DNA of 64,000 nucleotides from Saccoglossus kowalevskii (taxonomy: Eukaryota; Hemichordata; Enteropneusta; Harrimaniidae): contig NW_003107089.1 of the NCBI RefSeq assembly GCF_000003605.2, positions 1,073,660 to 1,137,659 of the forward strand, given 5' to 3'. Of this stretch, positions 25,604 through 37,687 are shown piece by piece (the first letter of the stretch is position 1; every line of letters starts with the position of its first letter). Below the pieces are notes generated by a model, which did not search any database, was not told where the DNA came from, and worked only from the letters and a program-made list of their open reading frames with translations. Both the position numbers and the translations under genes were made by a program.

Positions 25604-28233
25604 GTCACAATTTGGTGAGAGGTATACAGTGCGTTTTTTGGTCTATAATCATGACTAGAGGTTAGATCAGATGTGAAAATAACCAACGCATCATTGAGTC
25701 CGGGTTAATATTAACTCCTGTTAACATACCTCCCATTCTAAAAAAAATAAAATAAATGAAACAGAGAAACAACAAGAAAACTAAAATGAACAACATTGAA
25801 TTTCCGATTGTTGGCAAAATACTTAACTTAAGTTCAGGTCATTTTGGAATGAATAAAAGTTGGTAGGTGAAGAAGAAGTGATCAAAGAAAATGGAAACTG
25901 ACCAAGTTCCTCGTGTACACAAAACCCAAACACAGGTGGCTAGCAATATAAACATCCCAATGGCTCACTGACTCAAATACACACAGTACAGAGAAATAAT
26001 GCATACAAAAGTGCATGATTACAAACCGCTAATATCTTGATTGAAAACTCATGATAACTGTACAATTTCACAGAGAGTAATGGCAGTTGTATGGGACTGG
26101 AACATGATTAAATAGACCCCAGTTAAATAGACCCCAGTTTCCATGTGACCAATTTTATATATGCAAACCAGAAAAACAAAACAAAAACAAAAAATTTAAT
26201 TTCACACTGTTTACTATAGTAAAATCATTTCTCCATTCTATTTTGCTTTCTTTTGTGAAAATAGTTTTCCATTAGGGAGGTTCTCTCCCATAATGCATTG
26301 CACATGTGCAGTAACATGCTCAGTAGAACAAAATTTGAATTCGGCTCAAATTCTCTTAATAAGCTAGCACCAACTGGGAAGAAAAATATAACGATCTCCT
26401 CGGTGAAGCGGCAGATTTGGATTTACGAGATGATTGAGACCTCTCGGCAATAAGTGCTTGGAGGTAAATCAGGGGGATATCCTGCCATCAGAGTTTCATC
26501 TTTAAATCTTTTTGATTAGCTATATCTGATTATATTTCTATCTGATGTATCCATAGCGCAAACTCCACATCCGACGTCAGTTCTGAGAGCCGGGGGAATC
26601 AGACTCCCTTCCCAGATCACCTTCCCCCCTCCCTAAATTATCCCCAGTATTAAATGTTTTACAAACACTTCTGTGTACCAATTCTGGCAGATTGCCCAAA
26701 ACCTGTGGATAGAGCCATGTATTTGATATGCCTGGCGGAATGCCATGCACAGTATGAGCTCGCAAACCCCTGCTTATATTTTACTATATGCTATTTCATG
26801 AATGAAACGATAACATGTACGGGACCGTACACACATTATGGATTCATTCCACCTATATATAAATAACCTCAAGCTAGTCGAGTAATGCTACGAGTAGCCA
26901 AGTTCTTACCCCACCTCCATACGCATACACATCTTCCTCCATTTTTGAACCATGAAACAAAAACATTATTGCATCACATATAGTAAGTCCAACAACCTGT
27001 ACCTTGCATATTATAAAATCAGTGATTTCGTAAAATGTGAATTCAATTATTTCCACATCCCTGGTCTTTGATTTGTATGCTAAGACAACCAAAGACTTGA
27101 TAGTTTTTTTCTAACTTCCTATTGGTTGTTGGCAAAGAGAACTGGCCTGTTGAAGGAACAACAAATGATAACAGGCCAATTGGGGTCAACAAGGTCGTTT
27201 CTAATTCCTTCTAAAAAGGTTGAGGAGAATTTACATGCTGGTGTCAAATATCAAGAATGAGAAGAAGAAGAAGATCCTGGGTCCCAGTAAACACTGCCCT
27301 CTGGTGGGGACATTCAGAATTAAAAAGGGAGGGTAGATGAGTTGGTATGAAAAATGCAACCTGAAGCCAATTAGGCTGTTAATCTTCTGAAGCACCAAAA
27401 TTTACTTTTGTCACGTTTTACAAAATAAAAAGTGAATTAAGTTAATGGAAATTTAAGTCCATTTGGTCCAAAATTAACAAGAGCGGATATAAAAAACACC
27501 AAAACATGTCGTATGTTTTCGCCACAAAGAGCTGATGTATATATAAAAGTTATCGCGTATGCTCTTCAGCTCTTCATTTTTTTTTAAATCTCGGAATGGA
27601 GTTGGACCAGGATAATTTACGAATGTCTGACATATTAATATCCCATATAAACCAAACTCTTTAAAAAAAAAAAAAAATTTTTTTTGCAGTGACTTTTAAG
27701 AGACTACCCCCTCCGTAGTTTTCGATATATATTGGTTTTAAGTTTGCGGCATTACGTATTGAATTAATGAATAGGTAATAATTTCAGCACAGACTGAAGT
27801 TCTGCCTTGTTCACTGGTTTACAAATCCCATGTCAGATCATTTTCAGTTTTAATATAATAATGACATTCTTGTAAGTTTACATTCCATTTTTGTTTGGCT
27901 GGAGAAGAAAAAATAGACAACACTGAAAATGTAACTTTTTATAGTAGTTGAACACACACAAAAAAAACAAAAAGAAAAAAGATCCCGAAAATATGAGGAA
28001 CAAGTTTCTTATATAAGAGTACCACAACCTTTTGCTCTGTGTAGTGTTTGATATGAAGTACATGCAAAATACAATTCTTGTAATATAGATAATTACAAAA
28101 ACAAACTTTTACTTGCAGTATAATGTTTCGAAAACGACTCTGTATTAATTTATTTTTATATTCACAGGTTGTATTTCCAAGCTTACCCCGCCACCCCCAA
28201 ACAAATTTGTCACCCCAACTACATTGTATCTGT
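25604..28233. other. Non-coding stretch, no recognised gene
   Basis: There is a short direct duplication of AAATAGACCCCAGTT at about 26111-26140. The block 26380-26640 is less AT-rich and more complex than its surroundings and might be conserved non-coding DNA. An A-run facing a T-run near 27662-27687 can form a simple hairpin. No exon is supported. Confidence 0.4.
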
Positions 28234-28445
28234 TACTGTAGAATAATTTATTTTCGCTTGGAATTTATTTTCGCTATTTTCGCTGAAGGGATGTTTCCGT
28301 GAAAATAAAATCCAGCGAATATACTTTTTTTCCTATATTTCACATTAAACTCATCAAAAATCAGTGAAAATAAATTCCACACAAAACGCCCAAAAAGCCT
28401 TTTCAGTGAAAATTAATTCCAGCGAAAATAAAGTATTCCACAGTA
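28234..28445. mobile_element. MITE-like inverted-repeat element, family B copy 2
   Basis: The left end is TACTGTAGAATAATTTATTT, then TCGCTTGGAATTTATTTTCGC. The right end, read on the minus strand, is TACTGTGGAATACTTTATTT, then TCGCTGGAATTAATTTTCAC. The terminal inverted repeats are therefore about 40 bp with few mismatches, in an element of 212 bp. There is no coding frame. The copy at 4724-4917 is related, and 62857-62950 looks like a half copy. This is a clear non-autonomous DNA-transposon-like structure. Confidence 0.75.
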
Positions 28446-28676
28446 TTTCTGAATTCATCTTCAGTAGACATGAGAAGTCTAAACTGGCAAATCCTTTATT
28501 TGAGGTACAATGCCACTCGTGCATTTTTTGACATGTGGACACATTTTAGCATAATACAGTAGTGACAGTCTCAAAAACTGTCTATAATTAATCATTTTAT
28601 TCAATAGTATGTGGACATTTTTTACTTGTTGTCAATCTGTCTTTTTGAGAGAACATTAACCCAAATTCATTCATAC

Positions 28677-28866
28677 TTTCAGCTTTTTCACCACCAGAAT
28701 TTCTCACCCAAATTTTTCTGTACTTTTTTCTTATATTCTAATTTGAGTCAATATTCAGTTTTTACTTTAAAAAAATTTTTTTTTGTTCCAATCTTATAAA
28801 GGAAATTGCGGACTATAAACATGTGAATTTGTGATGAAAAGAGGGAGCTGGTAATAAAAAGGTTAG
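28677..28866 (-). mobile_element. Fold-back element, family A, opposite-orientation copy
   Basis: Read on the minus strand from 28866, it gives GTCTAACCTTTTTATTACCA, then GCTCCCTCTTTTCATCACAA and ATTCACATG. This lines up with the left end of the copy at 8583. The other end, also on the minus strand, gives AAAAAAGTACAGAAAAATTT and GGGTGAGAAATTCTGGTGG, matching the right end of that copy. The middle is shorter than in the reference copy. Confidence 0.6.
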
Positions 28867-29712
28867 ACAAGTATCTTGTAAGACACTACATGTCATTTTT
28901 CACTCCACGTCACTGACCAGATTATTGAGATTGATCGATTATGTATCCTTGCCATAGAAAAAAAATGATAAAATTCACTAAAACAGGAAAAAAGTTTTTC
29001 ATTACATTTTGTGCATCAATTTTATTCGAACAAGAGTACAGTATCTCTATCATTTTATTTCATTTTCTTACTCCTTGTATTTTGAAATGTCAAATATGTA
29101 AAATAAAAAAAAAATGCCATTATTTTTACTTATGAGTGGCTTTTTACCTTAACTCATCATTTCGATAAGCAGAGAGTTAATACCCTCCATTAGTGGCAGC
29201 TAGTTCTCCTTTCCCTTTTCGAATCTGCTTAATAACTGTCAATTCAATAGAAGTGATAAAAAACAAATGAACATCAATCAAAAATAGCTCTTACAAGACA
29301 TTGCGGAAATCAACGATTCATTTTTTTAATGAGTATCACCAGGCTAGACCGGTTTTTATGCCAGACCTATGTACTTTTCAAATTATAAAAAAAAATCTCT
29401 TTCGCCAACAGATAAGTTAATAAATAGAAAAAAAGACTGCAAGCACTGTGGTCGTTAAATAGAAATGTTCTTTCAATAGTTCCTCAGAACAAACACAAAG
29501 ACACAGGTTGCCTGAAGGGACAATTTCAGATCTAAATACAAATCGCCAATATTGTGGTTTTCATACAAATACACGGTAAATCAATTTTTCCCCCCTATTC
29601 ACCAAATTGTCTTCTTTTATATTGGTCTGCTGGTTAACGGAGCATTACTCACCAAGATGCTGACGAAATATATACCAGTATATATACCAATGTAAAAAAT
29701 ATATCTTTCCCC
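28867..29712. other. Non-coding AT-rich stretch
   Basis: No feature is recognised. Open frames here are short and AT-driven. Confidence 0.4.
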
Positions 29713-29792
29713 TATGTATGTATGTATGTATGTATGTATGTATGTATGTATGTATGTATGTATGTATGTATGTATGTATGTATGTATGTATG
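29713..29792. repeat. (TATG)20 microsatellite
   Basis: This is a perfect run of twenty TATG units, 80 bp long. The minus-strand open frame across it, a Tyr-Ile-His-Thr repeat peptide, is a product of the microsatellite and not a gene. The flank at 29676-29702 holds a few TATA words. A perfect array of this length is likely to be polymorphic in length. Confidence 0.97.
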
Positions 29793-31868
29793 TGTATTTA
29801 ACACATACATACAGCCTCAAATGACATTTTCATTAATACTCTGTCAGTGAAACTTGACATCTTATTGTGCCTCCACCAACTAACCAACCATCCAGCCACA
29901 CTCATTCTACACCACTATCTCATCTACAGTGCATCCATAACCTATCAATCCAGTTTAAAAATTTATGACAAATCAAACCGGGGCTCAGATTTGATTTGTG
30001 ATTTTAATAACTAGATGAAATCGCAGTATGCACAGCAAGTATAATACACCGCTCAGTTTGTTTTATTATCTCGGTGCTGAATTATATAACGTTCAATTTT
30101 TAACTTCATGAATTTTTCATATGTCTTTGTAGTAAACTCAGAATGGGGTTAATTGAAGCAGCTCAGTAGTCACTCGGTGAATTGCTATTTGGCTTTCTGG
30201 TGCTTTGTCCCGATGCGCCTAGGGATATGGTCGGTCAATTATTCCAGCTGAAATTATCTTATCATATTCGTATGTTATACATTGTCGGAAACAAAGTACA
30301 GATTTAACCAACGTCAATTTATTGCACTAATAAAAAACTCTCTCATCATTTACCCAAATGTATAGATAGAATAAACACAACACATACAGTTAGTAGTGTC
30401 CACAGTTTCCCGAACAATTACTCAAATTCATTTTTGTTTGCAAGCTCAGTCTGATGCCAATTTCCAGACTTCTTGTCTACCACAAGCACTTATTAATCCC
30501 TCAGAATTGGAATAAGTACTAATATCGCTCAGCATGAAAGTGACATGTCATTACCTAGAGAGCGTCCTCTTTAGCTTTATCCTATGATAGGATGCTTGCC
30601 ATGTCACGGGGGTCCACGACAGAGCCATCATTTTGATTTCTGTCACTACGCAGCAGGGGTTGAAACATTACCATCAAATGAAGTCACATCGAGTCTACGT
30701 TGGCAGAGATTAGAGTAATAATATTGGCAAATTTGTAACGGATGCCCCTCCCACCAATACAAGGAATAAATATAATGACTTGTTTCGCAGTTAAGTGAGA
30801 CAAGAATTTGAAAAAAATGCTTTTTGAAAATTATATTGATTAATTATAATAACACTGCATGCTTGAGTGAGTTTAATTATTTAAGGTTAAGTTAATTTAG
30901 CTGCGTTACACAGGTCCCAAAGTGATATGATGGAGAGAATGAGAAAGACAGGGATTTTGCCGATATTAATTTAGTTCCACTGATGATACACAGTTCGGTT
31001 TCCGCTATTGCCTCGGGTGACGTCTTAAACTTCAAAGCGAATAAAGTTCTCGCATTCAGGGAAAAAAAGTACATACAGGTTTGTCATGAAGAGTAATGAA
31101 AAAAAGTAATTGCAAACATAAACACGAACATCATTCAGGAGGTGGACCTGGTGGGAGAATATCGAGGATAGATCACTAACGTCACCACCAATCATAAAAT
31201 ATTAATCATAAAGATATCTGAATTGATGAACTAGCAATCTACAAGTAGAAGGCAGTGATTTTGAAGTAGCAATCCAAGACAATGAAATATGAAGGCTCAA
31301 CCCTAATTTCAGAAAATAACAATTACAAACCTAAAGTTTAGATGGATTTAGTATAAAATGGAGTTGGTTGAGAACATTTTCATCACCAGAGCTTTACTAC
31401 CAGCTTGGTAACTTGTACTTTGGGTAACTTTAAGCGCTGTATTATAAGGCAATGGTTAACAACATTGTTTGAGGATGTTCGAGGACAGACAAGGCATGCA
31501 AAGCATATTTGTAATTTTAGAGCATCAATATGGTGTTCATTCATAAATCAATAAATTACAGAATATAATTATGATACACACTTCGGTAAATTTTTTAAAA
31601 ATAAACAATGATTATGATACCCTTATCATTGAATTAATAGCTCAAATATTCTGATTTTTTTTTTCCAATAATTCATCTAAGAAATGATTTGTATACTGTG
31701 ATTACTCGCAGTAATTGCATACATTAGCCAACACAGAGATGAGAATAACCTGAATACAGCAACAATAGTTTTCTGTAAAATTGTTATTGTTGAATCCAAC
31801 AGTTTGTACACTTTAAGTGAGTCATGCTAGGATAAAAATGAGCCAAGACATCAAATTGGGAGCCAGGT
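29793..31868. other. Non-coding stretch, no recognised feature
   Basis: Mixed-composition DNA without a supported exon or RNA gene. Nothing stands out. Confidence 0.4.
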
Positions 31869-31885
31869 GGGGGGGGGGGGGGGGG
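31869..31885. repeat. Poly-G tract (17 G)
   Basis: A run of seventeen G follows GAGCCAGGT. Long G runs are uncommon in this AT-rich window; others are a 14-G run at 34385-34398 and a 15-C run at 42979-42993. Such tracts are prone to length error in sequencing. Confidence 0.9.
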
Positions 31886-34384
31886 TTATTGTATATTGAT
31901 CTAATTAACAAGAAAAGAAAAAAACACCACAATTAGTTAAGTTAGAGTCAAGTTAAAAACAGTAACTGAAGACTAAAGCTTTGATTTTCACATTTGAATC
32001 CAGCTCAAAAAACAAAACAAGAATTATACTGAATGAAATTCTAAACAGTATTAAGGAAGGCTGAGAAGAGAACATTGGAAAGGGAGGTGTATACCTCTCT
32101 CATATATCATAATTGAAATCAAAAATGATATTGGGATAATATTTCCCTTTCAAGTACCCCGGAACATTTAGCAAAGAACTAAACTTCATCACGTACATAA
32201 CTGCATTAATTTTCAAGACTTGTTGTTGTTGAAAAAGCTAAAAATGTTGAAAAGTGATACAAGATCCATACTAGAGTGGAAAAAAAATTAAGTGCATTGA
32301 ACAAGGAGTGATACCTGATACGCTTGTTCATTCATAAAAAAAAAAGCTAAGCTAGCTGTACAGTTAGATAGATTTGTGGTGATATCAAATGTCTATATCA
32401 ATAAGTCTTAGTGTTAGTGGCACTGCTGTTCAATAGGGCTGTATCAAATGATTGAGCATCTATCAATGTGCTTCCTACTACAACCACTTTAATCGCTAGA
32501 GGAGCAAATTTTGTGGTTAAATGTATTGTACACTGTGATTTGCTTTTTTCTTTCCTTGTTTCCTTTCTTCGTCTTCTGTTCCTGTGAGGGATGATGATTG
32601 GTGTTCAATCGGATATATAAAGGTAAGGTAGGGTTTAGTTCTCCTGAACCACTGTGGTTAAATGCATATATACGCATTTTTATTTGATTATAGGATGGGA
32701 ATCAGATGAGGAATCTAGGGAAAATGTACAGGAGATGTGTAGTCTGTAATAATACAAATGATTGTGGTTCAATCAAAGCGATATAGCATTAAAAAAATAT
32801 CGTCCTCCCGCAAACGCGATGACTCTTTCTCTTTCTCCTCTTTCCCCGTCAAAAAAGTTAATTTGTCTTACCATAATCATTGTTATAACATTACAAAAAA
32901 CAGATGGTACATTCGTCATCTACTCCAGTTTGACAATATACACAACTACAGTCTGAAAAAACAATATTATTTCAATAGCACTTCTACTAATGGAGTACCC
33001 TCTTTGCGGTTAGCGTGGCGGAAATCCAGTTGATTTTTCTACTAAATAAAATGACCAAAAAAAGAAGGATTATCCTCAATGGACACTTGTATGTAATTCT
33101 AGAATTTGGATATTTGTTTATAACCATAGTTTTATAGCATTCAGTCTATTGTTTTTTTTTTTAGTCAGCTTGAAAACTATGTTCAGCTGTGTAACAACTA
33201 TTATTTGCTAACACAGGCGTTACTTTTACACAAGCAAGCGGATACAAGGAGTATCAGATGTTATTGGAACGTTTGTACTGAATGACTTTGTGTAAAACAT
33301 TTTGTACACTTGAAAAGCGCACCTGCATTATTAAAATTATGATGTCAATTCTGCAATATTTCGAAGCAGCACACATAATAACCATTTTTCATTTTCTTCT
33401 CGCTGTACTTTAGTGGCAAGAAAAATATACCGTAGTGTCGGCAGATTTTTATTTGTATCAGAAAAACAGTTTCAATTTTAATATCGATATTTTAAAATCT
33501 GTAATTATCAAAAAAATTAACTTCAACATTACATCATTGGGTTGAAATAGAGTGGATAAATGCGATGATAACAGCTTAATAATGTATCTGTGAACCATAA
33601 TCCTTGGTTAGATATCACTGAAACAATTGTCAACAGTGGCAAGAACCGCAATACTGCACTACGGGAGAACAAAGGATATAGGACAGTTACACAAAAGATC
33701 AGAGCAAAAAATCAGAGACCGTGTCATGTACATGTCAGAGAGATAAACTCTGAGGCCCTTAGTGGGAAGACAGGCCATCATGAAGTGTCTAGTAGATTAC
33801 TAAATAACAAGACAAACGTGAACTGAGAACCAGTCAACTGTGTCATGATGAAAAAATAGCCACCAAATAACATAATGGTTCCCATTATACACCACACAAT
33901 GAAAACCCCATCTTTGGGAAACTCTATCCTACCAGGTTTTTTTTTCTCTCACTGTTCATCATTTAAAATTACTTTTAGGACTAATTGATGCAGACAGAGG
34001 AGTCTATTTCCATTATGTATAAAACAAGGCACAAGCAGTCGCTGCGTGAATGAAGCCATCATACTGGTAGATACGAAAACAACTCTAAGCTGCAGGGGAC
34101 TGAAGATCCAAGCAAATAATGAATACAGTACCCTCTTATATAATCAGTTGATTATTTTTTGGTTAAAGTTAAAAATACCAGCTATTTATAGGGTTGTGGA
34201 GTTGCGGAAAGTGCCGAAGAAACCAACATGATCACAGAAAGTATCTTGATGTACGGTATACCTTCGGGCAAAGCAATTGCACTTAGCGCTCTCAGCTGTG
34301 AGACTGGGACTTCGGCATCAGATGCACCTGTACCTGATGGTCGTGCATCTATAATAGAAACGACATTTGGAAGAGAGAGAAAGA
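31886..34384. other. Non-coding stretch, no recognised feature
   Basis: Short frames at 32758-33033 and 33590-33826 have no recognisable domain and no clear splice sites. I see no gene. Confidence 0.4.
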
Positions 34385-34398
34385 GGGGGGGGGGGGGG
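34385..34398. repeat. Poly-G tract (14 G)
   Basis: A run of fourteen G follows AGAAAGA. It is one of three long G/C homopolymers in the window. Confidence 0.9.
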
Positions 34399-34852
34399 TT
34401 CTTGCAAGCGAGCAGATATGCAGGAAGTTTTTCTGGTATCTTTGAAACACTATAGTTGACAATGTTTGCTACAAGTCCTATGCAAAGTATACAATAAACA
34501 AACTGATTACATGAAATTTGAACACACGCTGCACAATAACTGTGGCAATATGATAATAGATATTCAAAGATAATTCCGAGTCTGAAAATTAATATTAATT
34601 CATGTGTTGCTGAAAATAATATATCAGTGATAAAACAAATGTACTTAATATTTGGATTAGATTATCAGGCAGTAACTGCAGATTGTGACAAATATATTAG
34701 CAATGCCTTTCTATGATCCTGTTGATGAAGAAAAAAAATATTATTTTAAAATTATATCATACATATTTGAAAAAATTATACAGTAAGTCAAAAAAAAGAA
34801 AATATGCAATCGGCAGTACCACAGCCATGTAGTTTTCTGCTTAGTTTTTATG

Positions 34853-35316
34853 TAAGGCCGCACCGACTTAATTTTATGGATGACATCCGCGCGCGCATTA
34901 GTTTTAGCCTGTTCTCAAAAAAAAAAAAAAAAAATCTGACGACGAGTATCCACATATCGGTTTTCTGTCCGGAACTTGCTGACTCATATTGTTGCAAAGC
35001 GACGGCTTGTCGTAAAACTCGTTTTGGACTACCTCCAAACGTGCCTATTTTGTCGTAAATGATCTTCTGCACATGGGTATTGCATTGCCGGGAATTCCAA
35101 CATGGCGACTGCGCCACCAAAATACGTGAGCATATAAGTTCAGAGAAAACACGGAGGGATTGTTGTTGACTGGTACGCAATTGACGTTGGCCAGGGAGAG
35201 TCCTGTGGATTTAGCAGGATTTTTTTTTGGCAAGATTTTTTTTTTTTTCGCCCTCTCGCATTAGTTTTGGGGCCTCCAGAGGATGTCATCCATAAAATTA
35301 AATCAGTGTAGCCTAA
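34853..35316. mobile_element. 464-bp element with 36-bp terminal inverted repeats, family D
   Basis: The left terminus (34853-34888) and the reverse complement of the right terminus (35281-35316) agree at 31 of 36 positions. Both end inward with the shared word TAATTTTATGGATGACATCC. The next inner word, GCATTAGTTTT, is in direct rather than inverted orientation near both ends (about 34896 and 35259). The interior is CpG-rich compared with the flanks and has A-runs and T-runs next to the termini. It encodes no transposase, so it is non-autonomous. A clear target-site duplication is not visible, so the exact ends may be off by a few bases. Confidence 0.75.
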
Positions 35317-35969
35317 TCAGCACATATTAAGAGGCTTGACAATGACAAGGCATATGTCCCAGTATTTAAGGTAGCTGATCCAAAACTTATATTCAAGTTA
35401 ATCTGAGTCGAATTTGAATTTTGTACAAATATACAATGCATTGTGGGTGAAAACTTCCCATTGTATATAATGAGGAAACTTATCACCTTGGAAACTGACG
35501 AAAATTATATGTTAATTTTTTTAAAGGTTTTAACAATTAGGATTCATATCGATAATAATATATTATCCCTTGTGTAACGTGTGTATCTCTACAGTGTGAT
35601 GTAATAAAGAATTGATCATAAATGCACATCACTGTTTGCACTATCAGAAGGATATCCATAGCTTCCAGGTTTATATAAAGTCTTATAATTACGGATTGTG
35701 GTATAAATGGTTCATGTTGGCAAGCTTATGTGTTTATTTTCAGAAGTAGTATTCAGTTTCTCCAAAAAAATTGGTTGAAATGAAACAAGTCATTGAAAAT
35801 GACACAGTCCCCGTTAAGTTCTTTTTGTTCTCGTCATATTAAAGCGGAGGGGTTGTCGCAAGCATGTCCTTGAAACTTGAGTTCCAAGTGGCGTATACAA
35901 CAGATTGTTTATTTACATCAGAACACGTGTTTCTTGTCATAGTAATATGGCCAAAATAAAAACAGTTGT
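35317..35969. other. Non-coding stretch, no recognised feature
   Basis: AT-rich DNA between element D and the family E repeat, with no exon or RNA gene recognised. Confidence 0.4.
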
Positions 35970-36464
35970 TATTCAGCCATCTTTGATCTGATTATGAAAC
36001 ACACTGATATGTATGATGTATGTGCCAAATACGAATGAAAATGGTACATAAATTGTGGAAATATAGTAGTAAAGCGAAAAAGTCATATGGCTGTCAATCG
36101 GCCATCCTTGACCAGATTTTGAAACAAATTGTCATGGACATGCATCCTAACATGTATAAAGTACATGTATGTGTCAAATTTGAATGAAAACTGACAGAGC
36201 ACGTCCAAGATACTGCATAAAAAAACAAAAACAAGATGCCTGCCAGTCGACCATCTTTGATCCAATTGCAAAATAAATCGTCATGGACATGTATCCTAAC
36301 ATGTATAATCTATGTACCAAGTTTGAATGACAACTGACAAAGCATGTCCAAAATACAACATTTTCAAAAAACAAGATGGCTGCCAGTCGGCCATTTTGAA
36401 TTGAATCGCTAAACCACTGCATGTGCATATGTCCCACATAAGGTACTAGGCACATGCAAAGAAT
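35970..36464 (-). repeat. Family E repeat: degenerate ~140-bp tandem units, left part
   Basis: A word like ATGGCTGCCAGTCGGCCAT recurs at 36087, 36236 and 36376, and a weaker version occurs near 35976. The units are therefore about 140-149 bp. Inside the units, CATGGACATGTATCCTAACA and AAATTTGAATGAAAACTGAC recur in the same order. The array runs into the assembly gap at 36465. The right end of what is probably the same element is on the other side of the gap (36818-36908). Strand is assigned only by guessing that the hairpin end is one terminus, so it is uncertain. Confidence 0.6.
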
Positions 36465-36817
36465 NNNNNNNNNNNNNNNNNNNNNNNNNNNNNNNNNNNN
36501 NNNNNNNNNNNNNNNNNNNNNNNNNNNNNNNNNNNNNNNNNNNNNNNNNNNNNNNNNNNNNNNNNNNNNNNNNNNNNNNNNNNNNNNNNNNNNNNNNNNN
36601 NNNNNNNNNNNNNNNNNNNNNNNNNNNNNNNNNNNNNNNNNNNNNNNNNNNNNNNNNNNNNNNNNNNNNNNNNNNNNNNNNNNNNNNNNNNNNNNNNNNN
36701 NNNNNNNNNNNNNNNNNNNNNNNNNNNNNNNNNNNNNNNNNNNNNNNNNNNNNNNNNNNNNNNNNNNNNNNNNNNNNNNNNNNNNNNNNNNNNNNNNNNN
36801 NNNNNNNNNNNNNNNNN
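36465..36817. other. Assembly gap (353 N)
   Basis: An unbroken run of N inside the family E repeat. Open frames crossing it are artefacts. Confidence 0.99.
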
Positions 36818-36908
36818 GATTCTGAGATATGACTCCGGACGGACGCACGGACGGACGGAGACCGAATTATAAGTCCCCGATTTCGGACTTCGTCCAAACG
36901 GGGACTAA
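36818..36908. repeat. Family E repeat end: GGAC-rich tract plus closing hairpin
   Basis: After the gap come ACTCCGGACGGACGCACGGA and CGGACGGAG, then a hairpin in which AAGTCCCCG pairs with CGGGGACT across a short loop that itself contains CGGACTTCGTCC. GGAC-rich tracts followed by such a hairpin are a common end of interspersed repeats in marine invertebrate genomes (general knowledge, not checked). It probably belongs with the tandem units at 35970-36464. Confidence 0.55.
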
Positions 36909-37113
36909 AAACAAAACAAAATCTGGGCAAATTAGAGCAAAAATTACTAACATGCAGAATTACCACATATTGTGAGCATGGCATATAATAGAACACTGTG
37001 ACATCAACAAAAATTACCTAACTACGTATACACAATGACATATACGTGATCAATGTTATTTCAGCAATTTCACTTGTAACTCTCACCCTTTTTTCACTTT
37101 TCTAGACTGTGAA

Positions 37114-37238
37114 TATTAGGTTGACGTCAGCAGACACGCATGATTACCAAGGCAATTCGCCAAGGTAGCATCTATCTTCACCTACGGCTCGGATTGATGC
37201 AAAACTCTGCAACTTGAGTCTGCTGACGCCAATCTAAG
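37114..37238. mobile_element. Short inverted-repeat element, about 125 bp
   Basis: ATTAGGTTGACGTCAGCAGA on the left and GTCTGCTGACGCCAATCTAA on the right are near-perfect reverse complements, separated by about 80 bp. The interior has no frame. This could be a very small MITE or a structured non-coding element. Confidence 0.5.
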
Positions 37239-37687
37239 AAAAATACTGTAGGATTACCCGTATATAATATATATATACTTGTCACCTGAAAACGCAAATA
37301 TTGGTCACTCATTTCTCAAAAAGTTGCCCAATGTTCCTAATTTTTCCCCCCAAGTTTGGTATCCTGATAAAATTAATAATGAAAGTAAAATTAAAAATAA
37401 CATATAAAATCTAGTTATTAAAACCCCCAAGTAAAAATATGAATAATATGAAATAAGAGTTGATAGGAAAAAAGGGATGAGGAGCAGTGACAATTGAGAT
37501 GATTTGAACTTCTTTGTTACACTGGATTGAAAAAAACTGAAAGGATCCCTTTTACATGTGATATTAAACTGTATTTAATTATTTATCCTGGTCTTGCCAG
37601 TCCTGCAGCAATTAGCGACTCACTCAGCATCCCTATAGGAATCAGCTGCATTAACTTTACGACAACAAAGCATACAGCCAGTTAACA

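Noticed and set aside
26874-27092. Minus-strand open frame ending DVYAYGGG at a GGTAAGA donor, considered as the next RCC1 exon
   Set aside because: The phase does not match the upstream exon (which needs two bases to complete a codon; that reading meets a stop), and no blade motif is present.
29617-29820. Repetitive Tyr-Ile-His-Thr peptide on the minus strand
   Set aside because: It is the translation of the TATG microsatellite.
36174-36996. Open frames crossing the second assembly gap
   Set aside because: They consist mainly of N and lie over a tandem interspersed repeat.
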